A stretch of DNA of 64,000 nucleotides from a virus. Below, piece after piece: positions 1-8,163 of the stretch. Within the stretch, counting starts at the first letter, position 1. Every line of letters begins with the position of its first letter. Where the stretch lies: positions 51,003 to 115,002 of IMG/VR virus record IMGVR_UViG_3300030104_004642; one strand, given 5' to 3'. The notes under the pieces were generated by a model. It was given only the letters and a program-made list of their open reading frames with translations, was not told the origin of the DNA and made no database searches. Made by a program: the position numbers and the translations under genes.

Positions 1-221
1 TTCAGGGGATTGAAGAATACCCTCTTTGCCCATTCCAGGGATTTAAAATCAATACCCTTACGAACATCAAAGGCATCACCCATGTGAATCACAGTGGTGA
101 TACCTTCCTCTTTTAGTGATGGAAAGAAGATGTCCTCAAAGAACTTTTCAAAGTAGTCATGAAACAACTTGGAACCTTTTCTTGCTCCAAAGTGTGTATC
201 AGTAATAACTGCTACTCGCAT
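1..221 (-). CDS. gp47: gp47 recombination endonuclease subunit (SbcD/Mre11 type), N-terminal part
   Basis: This is the first 73 codons of a protein that runs off the left edge. It begins MRVAVITDTHFGARKGSK. The DTHFG motif (residues 8-12) and a later HMGDAFDVRKG segment are the first two metal-binding motifs of calcineurin-like (Mre11/SbcD) nucleases. In T4, gp47 pairs with the gp46 ATPase to resect DNA ends in recombination-dependent replication. Its ATG shares one base with the stop of gp55 (TGATG), so the two are probably translationally coupled. The gp46 partner would lie outside the window. Confidence 0.92.
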   Translation of the reverse strand, partial: MRVAVITDTHFGARKGSKLFHDYFEKFFEDIFFPSLKEEGITTVIHMGDAFDVRKGIDFKSLEWAKRVFFNPL

Positions 222-727
222 CAGCTCCTCAACTTGCTATGGACAGCATCCTTGATAGAATTGTACTCGCTATAGTTGGTGCTGTCAAGGTCATTGGAAT
301 CAAAGACCTCATCAAAGTTGGTTTTCTCCAGAATCTTGTTCTTGATTTCCAGTTGCTTCTTCTCCTGCTGGATCCTTCTCAGGAATGCGTAGTAAATGAT
401 TTGGGTGAAATAGGCAAATGGATTCTTGGATTTCTCTGGATTAAAGTTATGGATATATCTTACACAGTTCTCAATACCATCACAGATCATATCATCCTTA
501 AACATGTAGTTCACAAAGTTAGGCTTATATGATAGGTGGTTAGCAATCTTCAGGAAGCACTCACCAATATATCTGGGGATCTGTGGTTTAGGATTACCCC
601 TCTCCTTTGCCCTTGCAACATCAATAGCATACTGTTCAAGGGCTGCTAAGAAGTCCTTATTGTTTACATAGTGTTCTGACTTCTTAGGTCTTGGCATAGT
701 CGTATAAGAGAAGGGCATAATAATCAT
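221..727 (-). CDS. gp55: gp55 late-transcription sigma factor
   Basis: A diverged sigma-70-family factor that directs host RNA polymerase to late phage promoters (NATAAATA), working with the sliding clamp. The segment YMFKDDMICDGIENCVRYIH followed by FNPEKSKNPFAYFTQIIYYAFLRRI is the region 2 core that T4-like gp55 proteins share, with aromatic residues that contact the -10 element. Three ATGs are possible at the N-terminus (727, 718, 697). The third, starting MPRPKKSEHYVNN, looks most like the conserved family start, but the promoter at 743-771 would place all three on the transcript. The gene is coupled to gp47 downstream. Late promoters found elsewhere in the window are its predicted targets. 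Confidence 0.9.
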   Translation of the reverse strand: MIIMPFSYTTMPRPKKSEHYVNNKDFLAALEQYAIDVARAKERGNPKPQIPRYIGECFLKIANHLSYKPNFVNYMFKDDMICDGIENCVRYIHNFNPEKSKNPFAYFTQIIYYAFLRRIQQEKKQLEIKNKILEKTNFDEVFDSNDLDSTNYSEYNSIKDAVHSKLRS

Positions 728-742
728 TTATCTACTGGAATT

Positions 743-771
743 ATTATAACAGGAAAACAAAACGTTGACAA
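743..771 (-). promoter_or_regulatory. Sigma-70-type promoter for gp55-gp47
   Basis: On the minus strand TTGTCA (766-771) and TATAAT (743-748) are separated by exactly 17 bp. This is one mismatch from the host consensus. Transcription would start roughly 10 bases before the first gp55 ATG. It suggests that gp55 is made early by unmodified host polymerase, as expected for the factor that switches on late genes. Confidence 0.75.
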
Positions 772-820
772 CTATACACTTTACCAGTAGACTAGGTTTG
801 TTGCCTTTGAAGGATCAGCC

Positions 821-1207
821 TTAGCTAGATTTATAGAGTTTCTCTAAGACCTCCTTAGCATCCTGAACAGATGAAAGATATCCCATCTTCCTATCTATCT
901 GAGCATGATTACCCTTATGCATCTTTCTGATGTAATCCTGATAATAAAGGATCATCTCAATATCCTCTGATTCAGACATTGTAAGAACATCATCCATATT
1001 GACCATAAACATATCATCCTTACTTGACTTAAGCCAGGGTTCAAACTTATGTCCTACAACTGTTCCCCTAACCTTAACCTCCTCTACAACAATAGGGTTA
1101 GAGATTAAAAGCATGGTCCTATCATCATCCACATCTGCTGCTACCTTGGCAAAGATCTCATCCCCACCCTTAAACTTGATTGTACAATAGAAATCATCTT
1201 CCAGCAT
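821..1207 (-). CDS. Conserved T4-like cyanophage protein of unknown function
   Basis: A 128-residue acidic protein. The first 45 residues (MLEDDFYCTIKFKGGDEIFA and on) read as consecutive short beta strands with an invariant-looking GGDEI turn. This could be a small Sm-like barrel, but that is only an impression. The C-terminal half is helical and charged. A very good Shine-Dalgarno (AGGAGGAG) precedes the ATG. The gene lies 9 bases after uvsW, so it is probably co-transcribed with it. I cannot assign a function; its place between uvsW and gp55 suggests a role in DNA replication, repair or late-gene control. Confidence 0.75.
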   Translation of the reverse strand: MLEDDFYCTIKFKGGDEIFAKVAADVDDDRTMLLISNPIVVEEVKVRGTVVGHKFEPWLKSSKDDMFMVNMDDVLTMSESEDIEMILYYQDYIRKMHKGNHAQIDRKMGYLSSVQDAKEVLEKLYKSS

Positions 1208-1216
1208 ACACTCCTC

Positions 1217-2680
1217 CTACTCTTTTATGTTGATTGATATGATGTCATAATTGAATTGCTCTTGAACATAAATCTTCACCCTCTCAATGAAATGATTCAG
1301 TGTATAATTCTTTCTTGATCCTAAGGTAAGATCATCAGCAATATCATATAGTTTTGCTTTCACCTTGTTTTTGCCTTTTCTAAGGACTCTACCAATGCTC
1401 TGTAAATTCCTAATACGAGACTTTGATGGAGAGGCAAAGATTACATTGTGTAGATTTTTAATATTAATTCCTGTACTGAATGTTCCATAAGAGGCAACAA
1501 TGATTGCATCATTCTGTTGCTCTGTGATTTCCCTTACCTGTTCCCTGTCTTCAGCATCTACACCGCCATGAACAAAGAAGACTTGTCTCCCTTCCCTGAC
1601 CTTGTTATTTATCATTTCGTAAAGTATGGCACCATGTGCCTCAACCCTACTGAATAGGATAAGACTGTTACCCTTCAGATCAACAGCAAGGTTGGTGATG
1701 AACCTGTTCCTTTTTTCATTACCAATCAGGAATTGAATCTCATCCTCATAGGTATCAAACTTCTTAGGTTTGTATTTTAGAACAAGGCATTGGATATCCA
1801 GTGTTGCAAGGTGACCCTCATCAATTAGTTTCTTGGTTTGGGTTACCTTGTATGATGGTCCAAACAATCCCTCTAAGACCCATTTATGGGTCTGTGTGCC
1901 ATCTAAAGTACCTGTAAACCCATATCTATACTTTGCATGGTGTAACTTGTCCATGATACAGATGAGGGACTTACTCTTAAAAAGGTGCGCCTCATCACCA
2001 ATGATGACATCATACTCCTCAAAGAATGACCTATCCAGTTGATAAACAGATTGCCAGGTGGTGATGGTCACCTCATTGGTATTGACCCTCTCCCTGCCAG
2101 CATAGATCCTGTGACAGTGATTCTCAGCATCCCAACCATAATCCTGAAAATCCTTAAACATCTGCTCCACAAGTGATGTGGTTGGAACCACAAGTAGGAT
2201 CTTCCTACCAGCATTCACATGGAACCTGACAATGGTGTAAATCATGAATGACTTACCAGATGCTGTTGGTGAGATCAACAACTTCCTGTTATATCTCAGG
2301 GCATCATGAACAGCATCAATCTGATAGTCCCTTGGTTTTATTGGTGTGATTGCTTTCATAAAGTCCTTCACACCCTCCTCTGAGATCATCTCATTGACCT
2401 CAAATGGTGGACCATAGAACTTATTGTCCACAAACTCATAGGTGTATCCTGATGTCTCACAGAACGCAACAACCTTATCAAGAAGACCCACATAGATCCT
2501 CTTGGTCTTCATGTTGAATAGATGTACATATCCATCCCAATACTTACTCCTGTATTGGGGCATGAATTTCTTATTTGGTACTTCAAAAGTGAATCTATCC
2601 CTTAACTCATATTCAATATGAGGTTCAGTTTTAACTTGCAGATAGACCTCGTTAATCTTCTGAATACTCAGATCTGCCAT
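1217..2680 (-). CDS. uvsW: UvsW RNA-DNA and DNA-DNA helicase
   Basis: A 487-residue superfamily 2 helicase. Visible motifs are the Walker A loop SPTASGKS (about 137-144), the DEAH box (about 229-232), FTGTLDG in the motif III region, and SIGRVLRKG (motif VI) with its arginine finger. The N-terminal 100 residues match the T4 UvsW accessory domain. T4 UvsW unwinds R-loops and recombination intermediates and drives the switch from origin-dependent to recombination-dependent replication late in infection. The start has an AGGTGAG Shine-Dalgarno, and a late promoter lies just upstream at 2701-2708. That agrees with T4, where uvsW is a late gene. Confidence 0.95.
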   Translation of the reverse strand: MADLSIQKINEVYLQVKTEPHIEYELRDRFTFEVPNKKFMPQYRSKYWDGYVHLFNMKTKRIYVGLLDKVVAFCETSGYTYEFVDNKFYGPPFEVNEMISEEGVKDFMKAITPIKPRDYQIDAVHDALRYNRKLLISPTASGKSFMIYTIVRFHVNAGRKILLVVPTTSLVEQMFKDFQDYGWDAENHCHRIYAGRERVNTNEVTITTWQSVYQLDRSFFEEYDVIIGDEAHLFKSKSLICIMDKLHHAKYRYGFTGTLDGTQTHKWVLEGLFGPSYKVTQTKKLIDEGHLATLDIQCLVLKYKPKKFDTYEDEIQFLIGNEKRNRFITNLAVDLKGNSLILFSRVEAHGAILYEMINNKVREGRQVFFVHGGVDAEDREQVREITEQQNDAIIVASYGTFSTGINIKNLHNVIFASPSKSRIRNLQSIGRVLRKGKNKVKAKLYDIADDLTLGSRKNYTLNHFIERVKIYVQEQFNYDIISINIKE

Positions 2681-2700
2681 AATGAAATCTCACCTGGCAC

Positions 2701-2708
2701 TATTTATT
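2701..2708 (-). promoter_or_regulatory. Late promoter (AATAAATA) before uvsW
   Basis: The minus strand reads AATAAATA about 20 bases upstream of the uvsW ATG, matching the NATAAATA late motif of cyanomyoviruses. It lies just past the end of the preceding 67-residue gene. Confidence 0.6.
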
Positions 2709-2910
2709 ACATGGTATTGAAGGTGTGCTCTAATAATATTTTCTTTGTCCAATCCCTTGCCTGCCAAAGATACTCCTGTTCTTCTGTTGGTCTAGCAGGT
2801 GCTCCTGGCCAGTTTTTAATTGCTTCACTTATTGCATAATGTAGTACCCTTACATCATTTATTCCAAGTGTAACATCATAAAAAATGTCCTGGTGCTCTT
2901 CTGAGTTCAT
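2707..2910 (-). CDS. Small conserved phage protein of unknown function
   Basis: A 67-residue protein beginning MNSEEHQDIFYDVTLGINDV and containing NWPGAPARPTEEQEYLWQARDW. It is acidic with two predicted helices around a proline-rich turn. The start overlaps the stop of uvsY by four bases, so it is probably translationally coupled. It sits between uvsY and uvsW in the recombination cluster, which is the only hint to its role. Confidence 0.7.
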   Translation of the reverse strand: MNSEEHQDIFYDVTLGINDVRVLHYAISEAIKNWPGAPARPTEEQEYLWQARDWTKKILLEHTFNTM

Positions 2911-3341
2911 CCTATTCCTGAGGTGAAACGTAAAAATTCTATTGAGTTTTTAATTTGATATGTTCTATTAGTTATCTGTTTAAGTATTTCTTCCAAATAC
3001 CTTAACATAGTTTCATAGTAGTCAATCTTTAGCGAAACTCCTGAGAGTTTCTCATCTGCATCCAAATATTTTTGCATAGTTTCCTTATCCCTAATTTTTT
3101 TAGGAAAGGGATTCTCAACATATACTTCTGGTTCAGCTTTACCAGAAAAATATTCATAGCGTTCGTGTCTGATGTTTTTTCTCTGTTGTTCTGCTTTCTT
3201 TCTCAGCAGATAAATGTTATTATATATCTCATAATATTTAGAGTGTAGAACTGGAATATTCAGGGACTCAGTATGAAGATTATCTGGGTCCATCTTTGCA
3301 TCCCTTTCCCACATCTCTTGAATCTTATCAAGAGTGATCAT
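2907..3341 (-). CDS. uvsY: UvsY recombination mediator
   Basis: A 144-residue protein, close to the 137 residues of T4 UvsY. It begins MITLDKIQEMWERDAKMDPD and is mostly helical and basic in the middle (RKKAEQQRKNIRHERYEYFSG). T4 UvsY forms hexamers that load the UvsX recombinase onto gp32-coated single-stranded DNA. The ATG overlaps the stop of the upstream tail gene by four bases (ATGA). Recognition rests on the N-terminal signature and its position before uvsW. Confidence 0.9.
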   Translation of the reverse strand: MITLDKIQEMWERDAKMDPDNLHTESLNIPVLHSKYYEIYNNIYLLRKKAEQQRKNIRHERYEYFSGKAEPEVYVENPFPKKIRDKETMQKYLDADEKLSGVSLKIDYYETMLRYLEEILKQITNRTYQIKNSIEFLRFTSGIG

Positions 3342-3934
3342 ACAAATCCACTTCCCTTAACAATAGTATAATTCAAATACTTAAATGAAACCTGAGCAGT
3401 AAAGTATTCTGTATCCTGCATTGTAGCATCAAATTGAATGGTTGACAAGGAAAATGGGAACATATCCTGAAACTTCACCTTGAAATTTTCATTCTGCATG
3501 GCATCAAGGATAGTCAATGTTCCATCTGAAAAGAGGTTCATTGTTCCACTATTATCCCTTACTGTACCAACCTTCTCATCCTGAAACTCGTATATTTCTT
3601 CAAGACTCTCAGGAAAACCTATACCCCTGATCCAATTCTGAATTTCAATATAGTTTTGAAGTTCTTCATCAACAAGAAAATTAAGTGTAAGATCCTCAAA
3701 ATCAATAATCTCACCAGGCACAGGAATATCCCTCAATCCAGCGGTTGGTTGAATTGTGGTTCTCAAAGTCATACCAGGTATATTCACAGCATTTCCAAAG
3801 AATGATACCTTTGGTGCCCTTGCTATTGAAAATCTAAACCCTTGTGGTTGTAAAAAGTTTCTATTTTGAATAGGGGGTACACCAACAACTGCTGGTGTGC
3901 TCTGGGTTGCTTGTCTTGTCCTTACATCAGCCAT
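3338..3934 (-). CDS. Tail completion / tail-tube terminator-like protein (gp3-like)
   Basis: A 198-residue virion protein. After a disordered N-terminus, FRFSIARAPKVSFFGNAVNI and LTLNFLVDEELQNYIEIQNW read as the beta-rich tail-tube fold. The C-terminal QFDATMQDTEYFTAQVSFKY also resembles the strand at the end of tube proteins such as gp19. In cyanomyoviruses this position, between gp23 and uvsY, is usually given to gp3, the protein that caps the tube. I favour gp3 but cannot exclude another tube paralogue such as gp54. A GATAAATA late promoter lies just upstream. Confidence 0.7.
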   Translation of the reverse strand: MADVRTRQATQSTPAVVGVPPIQNRNFLQPQGFRFSIARAPKVSFFGNAVNIPGMTLRTTIQPTAGLRDIPVPGEIIDFEDLTLNFLVDEELQNYIEIQNWIRGIGFPESLEEIYEFQDEKVGTVRDNSGTMNLFSDGTLTILDAMQNENFKVKFQDMFPFSLSTIQFDATMQDTEYFTAQVSFKYLNYTIVKGSGFV

Positions 3935-3947
3935 TATGTTTTTTGAT

Positions 3948-3955
3948 TATTTATC
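3948..3955 (-). promoter_or_regulatory. Late promoter (GATAAATA) before the gp3-like gene
   Basis: The minus strand reads GATAAATA 14 bases before the ATG at 3934 and just after the gp23 terminator. A terminator followed by a promoter would let the tail completion, uvsY and uvsW genes be expressed independently of the capsid gene. Confidence 0.65.
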
Positions 3956-3963
3956 CTCATAAC

Positions 3964-3988
3964 AAAAAAAGGCACCCCTGAGGGTGCC
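3964..3988 (-). terminator. Intrinsic terminator of gp23
   Basis: On the minus strand a perfect 7-bp GC-rich stem (GGCACCC with GGGTGCC, 4-base loop) is followed at once by seven T residues. It ends about 25 bases beyond the gp23 stop. This is the clearest rho-independent terminator in the window, and it insulates the highly expressed capsid gene. Confidence 0.9.
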
Positions 3989-4013
3989 TGTAAATCCCAG
4001 ATATGGGGAAGAA

Positions 4014-5465
4014 TCACATGAGGTTTTTGACCAGGACTCTTCTGTAGTATCTGTTGCTGTTGACTCTGAGTCTTCCCAGACCCTGAGTTGTGCCTTCTGC
4101 AAAGGGGTTGGCAACCAGACCATATCTGGTCTTGAAGCCAATCTTGGGTTGGAAGGTGTTCTCTCCAACTGCACGTACCATCTGCAGGGGTACATAGGGG
4201 CAGTAGAACAGACCTGCATCATAAGGGGAAGAACCCTTATAACCAACAACATAATACTGGTTACCAGAGTTGCTAGCAGAGTTGTTAGCAGCCAGGTTAG
4301 CAGAATAGGGGTCAATGTAAACTCTGAACTTACCATTGATGGTGCCAGCAAAGGTGTTGCCAGTGTCATCAACATTCAGGTTTGCATTCAGGGCAGGGGT
4401 ATAATCCAGGATACCAGCCATGGTCAGTGCAGATGCTACATCAGCAGAGCACATGACAATGTTGCCCTTTCCTCTTCTTGTTCTTTGAGCGATTGCATTA
4501 GCATCTCTCTCAATTTGGAACAGAAGACCCTTGAACTTCTCAACAGACCATCTGCCATTAGAGTCAACATCCAGGTCAAACTGACCAGCAGTTGCTACAT
4601 TAGAGGCAGCGCCTTGCTCAGCAGACTTGTAGATAGTTCTGATAACTTCTCTGTTGATCTCAGCAAGGATCTCAGTGGAGAGAATGTTAGCAAGTTCTGC
4701 TTCAGCATTCAGGCCATGAATTGCTTTCAGGTCCTGAGCAAGTTCAAGACTGTACTCAGCCTTCAGTGCTCTAGACTTAGCAGTAACAGTGACTTTCTCA
4801 ATAGAGAATGCCATCTCATTGAACTGATTGCCTGTGCCATTGCCCAGGTTCTCAGCATCACCAGTTGCCATGCCCTGACCAACTGTGTAACCAGTTGAAG
4901 AGGCAGAACCAACAGGGTTAAGTACAGAAGGATTATCACCATTCTGTGCAGTAGTACCAAGACCAGCAGCGACATCAGCCATGCCACCAGTCAGGTTGAA
5001 GCCATCATCCTGACCAGAGAAGGCAGAATCAACTTCATTGTAGAATGCTTCAGTACCAGATTGATCAGTGTATCTGGAACGCATTGCAAAGATCAGTCCA
5101 GTAGGACCAGACATTGGCTGAACACCAGCCAGATCATATGCAACCAGGTTAGGCATTGCACGTCTGATCAGGGAGATCAGAACAGGGTCAAAACCAGCAA
5201 CAGGACCAGCAGCGGTTGCATTAGCACCAAAGCCAGCAGTTGTAGCGGGGTTGCCAGTAGGTTGACCAGCAGCGTTACCACCCATGGTGGGCGTTTCCAT
5301 CAGGTTGATACCCTGACTAAACGCAGCTTCTTCTCTCAGAAACTTTTCTTGGTTTTCCAGCAGGACAGCAGTAACAGCTCTTCTATGGTTATCCTTGATA
5401 CCATCAAGACCTTCATAGTCTAGGAGAGGTGCCCACTTTTCCTGCAGATGTTCAGATTGAAACAT
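4014..5465 (-). CDS. gp23: gp23 major capsid protein precursor
   Basis: A 483-residue protein with the T4 gp23 signature: MFQSEHLQEKWAPLLDYEG at the N-terminus, then RRAVTAVLLENQEKFL, and a C-terminal region with KIGFKTRYGLVANPF. It forms the hexamers of the prohead shell. The N-terminal part should be a propeptide removed by gp21. NLME at about residue 57 fits the T4 LxE cleavage pattern, close to residue 65 used in T4. An AAGGA Shine-Dalgarno precedes the ATG. It follows the scaffold gene gp22 and ends at a strong terminator, as expected for the most abundant virion product. Confidence 0.97.
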   Translation of the reverse strand: MFQSEHLQEKWAPLLDYEGLDGIKDNHRRAVTAVLLENQEKFLREEAAFSQGINLMETPTMGGNAAGQPTGNPATTAGFGANATAAGPVAGFDPVLISLIRRAMPNLVAYDLAGVQPMSGPTGLIFAMRSRYTDQSGTEAFYNEVDSAFSGQDDGFNLTGGMADVAAGLGTTAQNGDNPSVLNPVGSASSTGYTVGQGMATGDAENLGNGTGNQFNEMAFSIEKVTVTAKSRALKAEYSLELAQDLKAIHGLNAEAELANILSTEILAEINREVIRTIYKSAEQGAASNVATAGQFDLDVDSNGRWSVEKFKGLLFQIERDANAIAQRTRRGKGNIVMCSADVASALTMAGILDYTPALNANLNVDDTGNTFAGTINGKFRVYIDPYSANLAANNSASNSGNQYYVVGYKGSSPYDAGLFYCPYVPLQMVRAVGENTFQPKIGFKTRYGLVANPFAEGTTQGLGRLRVNSNRYYRRVLVKNLM

Positions 5466-5510
5466 TTGCTTTTCCTTAAAATGGATTGTTTACAGTTTGA
5501 ATTAATTAAT

Positions 5511-6584
5511 TCAGTTTTGCTTGAAAGCACCCAGAGATCTCAGATAGGTCTCCATGGTGGAAGATGTGGCAGCAGTAGTGCTGTCTACACCCTCAGAAAG
5601 AGTCTGAGTTGAGGTTGCTTTAGCAGCAGGAGTTGATCTAGAGAAGTATGACTCCTTTAGAGTCTCCAACTTTTCACGATATTCGTCTTCACTTTCAAAC
5701 TCTACACTCTCAGCAAGTGAAGCGAGCTTTTCCTTCTGGGTCTCAGCAAGACCTGAGGAAACTTGAGTCAGAACGTCTTGAGCAGAGGACTCAGCGAGTC
5801 TCTTATTCAGACCAATGTTCTTATCAATTTGCTCATTGAGCTTGGTCTCCATGTCATCAAGTTTTTCTACCATGCTTTCCAGCACATCATATTTATCTTC
5901 AGGGATGGTTACATAATGTTCTTCAAAAAGTTCCTTCATGCCTGAGAGGAAACTCTCAGTCATTTCAGATTTAATACCATGTTCTACTGCCAGTTCATTC
6001 TCAGTCATCCACTCTTCGCAGACATACTCGAGATAGGCATCTACTCTTTCTTGAAGTGAGGTCTTGAGTTCTTCTCTTGCCTCATCAAGTTGAGCAGCAT
6101 ATTGTGTTTCCAGGGTTTCCTGGATTTCTTTTACTTTGGAATTTAGAGCAGCTTCAAAGACAACCTTTGCTTTTTCTCTAAACTCCTCAGAGAGTTCTTC
6201 ACCACCAAGGAGAGCATTGACATCTTCATCCATGTCATATGCTTCTGTTGTCTCTTCAGATTCAGCAACTACTTCCTCAGTAGTTACTTCCTCTTCTGCT
6301 ACAACTTCCTCAGTTGCTTCTGCTTCTTCTTTGGCCATTTTCTGCATACCATCAGCTTTTTTGGCACCCTTGTTGACTACATCAGCCACTGTCTTAATCT
6401 TGGGTTCTCTGAGTTTAGCAGAATCATCATCTGCCTTATAATTCTCAGGGGTAGGACCACCAAGATCCTCATAGGAACCTGCACCTGATGAATCCATAGG
6501 GTCTCCAGCCTTAGCACCAGAATTAACCGCAGTTTTGGATTGTGCTGTCTTTACTTCCATTTCTTGTAGATCTCCACGAGACAT
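5511..6584 (-). CDS. gp22: gp22 prohead scaffold core protein
   Basis: A 357-residue, very acidic protein, rich in Glu and Lys and largely helical. It contains a poly-Glu/Val/Thr tract (about residues 90-115) and long coiled-coil stretches (FEAALNSKVKEIQETLETQ). T4 gp22 forms the inner scaffold of the prohead and is degraded by gp21 before packaging. The gene sits in the conserved order gp21-gp22-gp23, and a doubled late promoter lies upstream at 6615-6626. Its composition makes homology searches weak, so the call rests mainly on order, size and charge. Confidence 0.88.
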   Translation of the reverse strand: MSRGDLQEMEVKTAQSKTAVNSGAKAGDPMDSSGAGSYEDLGGPTPENYKADDDSAKLREPKIKTVADVVNKGAKKADGMQKMAKEEAEATEEVVAEEEVTTEEVVAESEETTEAYDMDEDVNALLGGEELSEEFREKAKVVFEAALNSKVKEIQETLETQYAAQLDEAREELKTSLQERVDAYLEYVCEEWMTENELAVEHGIKSEMTESFLSGMKELFEEHYVTIPEDKYDVLESMVEKLDDMETKLNEQIDKNIGLNKRLAESSAQDVLTQVSSGLAETQKEKLASLAESVEFESEDEYREKLETLKESYFSRSTPAAKATSTQTLSEGVDSTTAATSSTMETYLRSLGAFKQN

Positions 6585-6614
6585 TTGAACTCTCCGATTG
6601 CCTTTTTTAAACTA

Positions 6615-6626
6615 TATTTATTTATA
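6615..6626 (-). promoter_or_regulatory. Overlapping late promoters before gp22
   Basis: The minus strand holds two overlapping NATAAATA motifs, TATAAATA (6619-6626) and AATAAATA (6615-6622), in the short gap between gp21 and gp22. They would raise scaffold and capsid expression over the upstream genes. Confidence 0.7.
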
Positions 6627-6643
6627 AATTAAAACCTTTGATA

Positions 6644-7294
6644 TCAAAGGTTATTCAGGAAATAATTAAATACTTCCAGTTTTTTCTCATCCAGTTGCTT
6701 TTGATCAACCAGAGTATTAATCTCTTTGTAGGTTTTGGCAGCAAGTTGTTCCCTAAGGACACCACCATCCCATACCCATTCCTTTCCTTCCATAATACCT
6801 TCAACAAAGGCATCAGGAGCAGAGGGATCAGCAACAATGTCAGCAGCAGTTGCCAACATGAAGTCATCACCTACAATGTTTACTCCCTCTCTGGTTGGTT
6901 TCAGTGAACCAATACCTCTGGATGAAACACCAAGTTTGACACCTTCTCCAATAAGTGAAGAGGCAATCTTACCCATAGGGGTGCTCAGGAGTTTTGCCTT
7001 ACCAATAAAGTTTGAACCACTCTCTTTGAGTGACACAATTTTATGGGATACCCTATCCAGGTTTACAGTTGGTCCTTCTGGATGACCCAGTTCTCCCAAT
7101 GCTCTACCTGCTTGTACGTGGTTTTCATTGTATCTTTGAACTTCCTTTCTCAGGACGCTCATAGGATACATTCTACCATTTCTGTTTTGAAGGTCTCCCT
7201 GTAGGAAGATTCCCTCAATAAACATTGACTTCTTTCCACCAACGCTTTCTACAATGAAGTCAACAGTTTCTATTTCTTCTCTGATTAGTTTCAT
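6644..7294 (-). CDS. gp21: gp21 prohead core protease
   Basis: A 216-residue serine protease of the herpesvirus-assemblin-like prohead protease family. The catalytic His is in LGELGHPEG (about residue 70), and the Ser is in LGVSSRGIG (about residues 141-145). T4 gp21 is assembled inside the prohead, activates itself and cleaves gp22, gp67, gp23 and other head proteins. The length matches T4 gp21 (212 residues). It sits between a structural gene and the scaffold gene, the usual place. Confidence 0.95.
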   Translation of the reverse strand: MKLIREEIETVDFIVESVGGKKSMFIEGIFLQGDLQNRNGRMYPMSVLRKEVQRYNENHVQAGRALGELGHPEGPTVNLDRVSHKIVSLKESGSNFIGKAKLLSTPMGKIASSLIGEGVKLGVSSRGIGSLKPTREGVNIVGDDFMLATAADIVADPSAPDAFVEGIMEGKEWVWDGGVLREQLAAKTYKEINTLVDQKQLDEKKLEVFNYFLNNL

Positions 7295-7302
7295 TTGTGA
7301 CC

Positions 7303-7857
7303 TCAGGAGACTTGAACTTGTTGGATGAATGCTTTGCCAGTGCTGGCATTTGTAATAACAGAAACTTTCAATGACCTTCTCAATTCAGCATATGGTGTGT
7401 TGAAGGTCTCAGAAACAGAAGAAGAGTTGTTATCAACAACAATCCTTGTACTGAAAAAACCACCAACATCAGAAGATGTATCAATGCTGGTAATTTCTTT
7501 ATGAGTAAAATTATATGTTGATGCAGTTCCCTGCACAGTTAGTGAAACAAAGTCACCAACAGCAAAGGGACAACCTGTTCCTTCAGGAAAATCAAGAGTT
7601 GTGGTAGCACCCTTGGTCAAACCAACAACCCTTTGAGCAGCAACAGGTCCCATACTGATTTCTTCAGAACCACCAGAAGTGCCAACATAAATGTTAGATG
7701 TGGTGGCAGTTGGATTACCTGCTACAGCAACATGACATCCAGCACCCTCAGCAACAACCCTTAGAGTATCAGACTGTTGATTAAATGCTGCTGATGATGC
7801 AGCAGATGTACTAGTTGCTAGGACCTGCCCAGTTCCAACTGCTTTTAGTGCGCTCAT
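7303..7857 (-). CDS. Probable head-associated structural protein
   Basis: A 184-residue, Ser/Thr/Ala-rich protein of predicted beta structure with no charge-rich segments (MSALKAVGTGQVLATSTSAA at the start). It occupies the place of T4 gp68 between gp67 and gp21, but its composition is unlike an acidic core protein and more like a capsid decoration or other outer structural protein. The call rests on context and composition only. It is nearly contiguous with gp21 (8 bases). Confidence 0.65.
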   Translation of the reverse strand: MSALKAVGTGQVLATSTSAASSAAFNQQSDTLRVVAEGAGCHVAVAGNPTATTSNIYVGTSGGSEEISMGPVAAQRVVGLTKGATTTLDFPEGTGCPFAVGDFVSLTVQGTASTYNFTHKEITSIDTSSDVGGFFSTRIVVDNNSSSVSETFNTPYAELRRSLKVSVITNASTGKAFIQQVQVS

Positions 7858-7892
7858 TTTCCTTGAATTACAATGTACCTGTTAATATGTAT

Positions 7893-8123
7893 TTAGACCT
7901 GTTCTTCTTCTGGTTCAACTTCTGGTTCAACCTCAGATTCAACTTCCTGTTCAACATCCACCTCAGCAGATGCCTCAGTTTCATTATCAAAAATTGATTG
8001 TGAAATGTGGGGTGTTACAGTAGAAACTTTTTCAGCTGTTTTAGCATATAGCAATTCCTTAATAGCATCACTAATTTGATTAGGTGATTCATCCTTCACC
8101 AAAAGATCCATTAATTCGTCCAT
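7893..8123 (-). CDS. gp67: gp67-like prohead core protein
   Basis: A 76-residue protein with a helical N-terminal half (MDELMDLLVKDESPNQISDA) and an extremely acidic C-terminus of repeated EVEPEVE-type units. T4 gp67 is an 80-residue core protein with the same design and the same place after the portal gene. It is needed for head shape and is cut up by gp21. Assignment is by composition, length and order. Confidence 0.75.
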   Translation of the reverse strand: MDELMDLLVKDESPNQISDAIKELLYAKTAEKVSTVTPHISQSIFDNETEASAEVDVEQEVESEVEPEVEPEEEQV

Positions 8124-8155
8124 ATTGTATAGATATTGTATAGGTTACAATGTTT

Positions 8156-8163
8156 TATTTATA
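8156..8163 (-). promoter_or_regulatory. Late promoter (TATAAATA) before the gp67-like gene
   Basis: The minus strand reads TATAAATA 33 bases upstream of the gp67-like start. It overlaps the last codons and stop of gp20. Confidence 0.65.

Noticed and set aside
3984-4898. 304-codon plus-strand open frame opposite gp23
   Set aside because: It is antisense to a certain capsid gene, has no promoter or ribosome site, and its low-complexity translation mirrors the coding strand.
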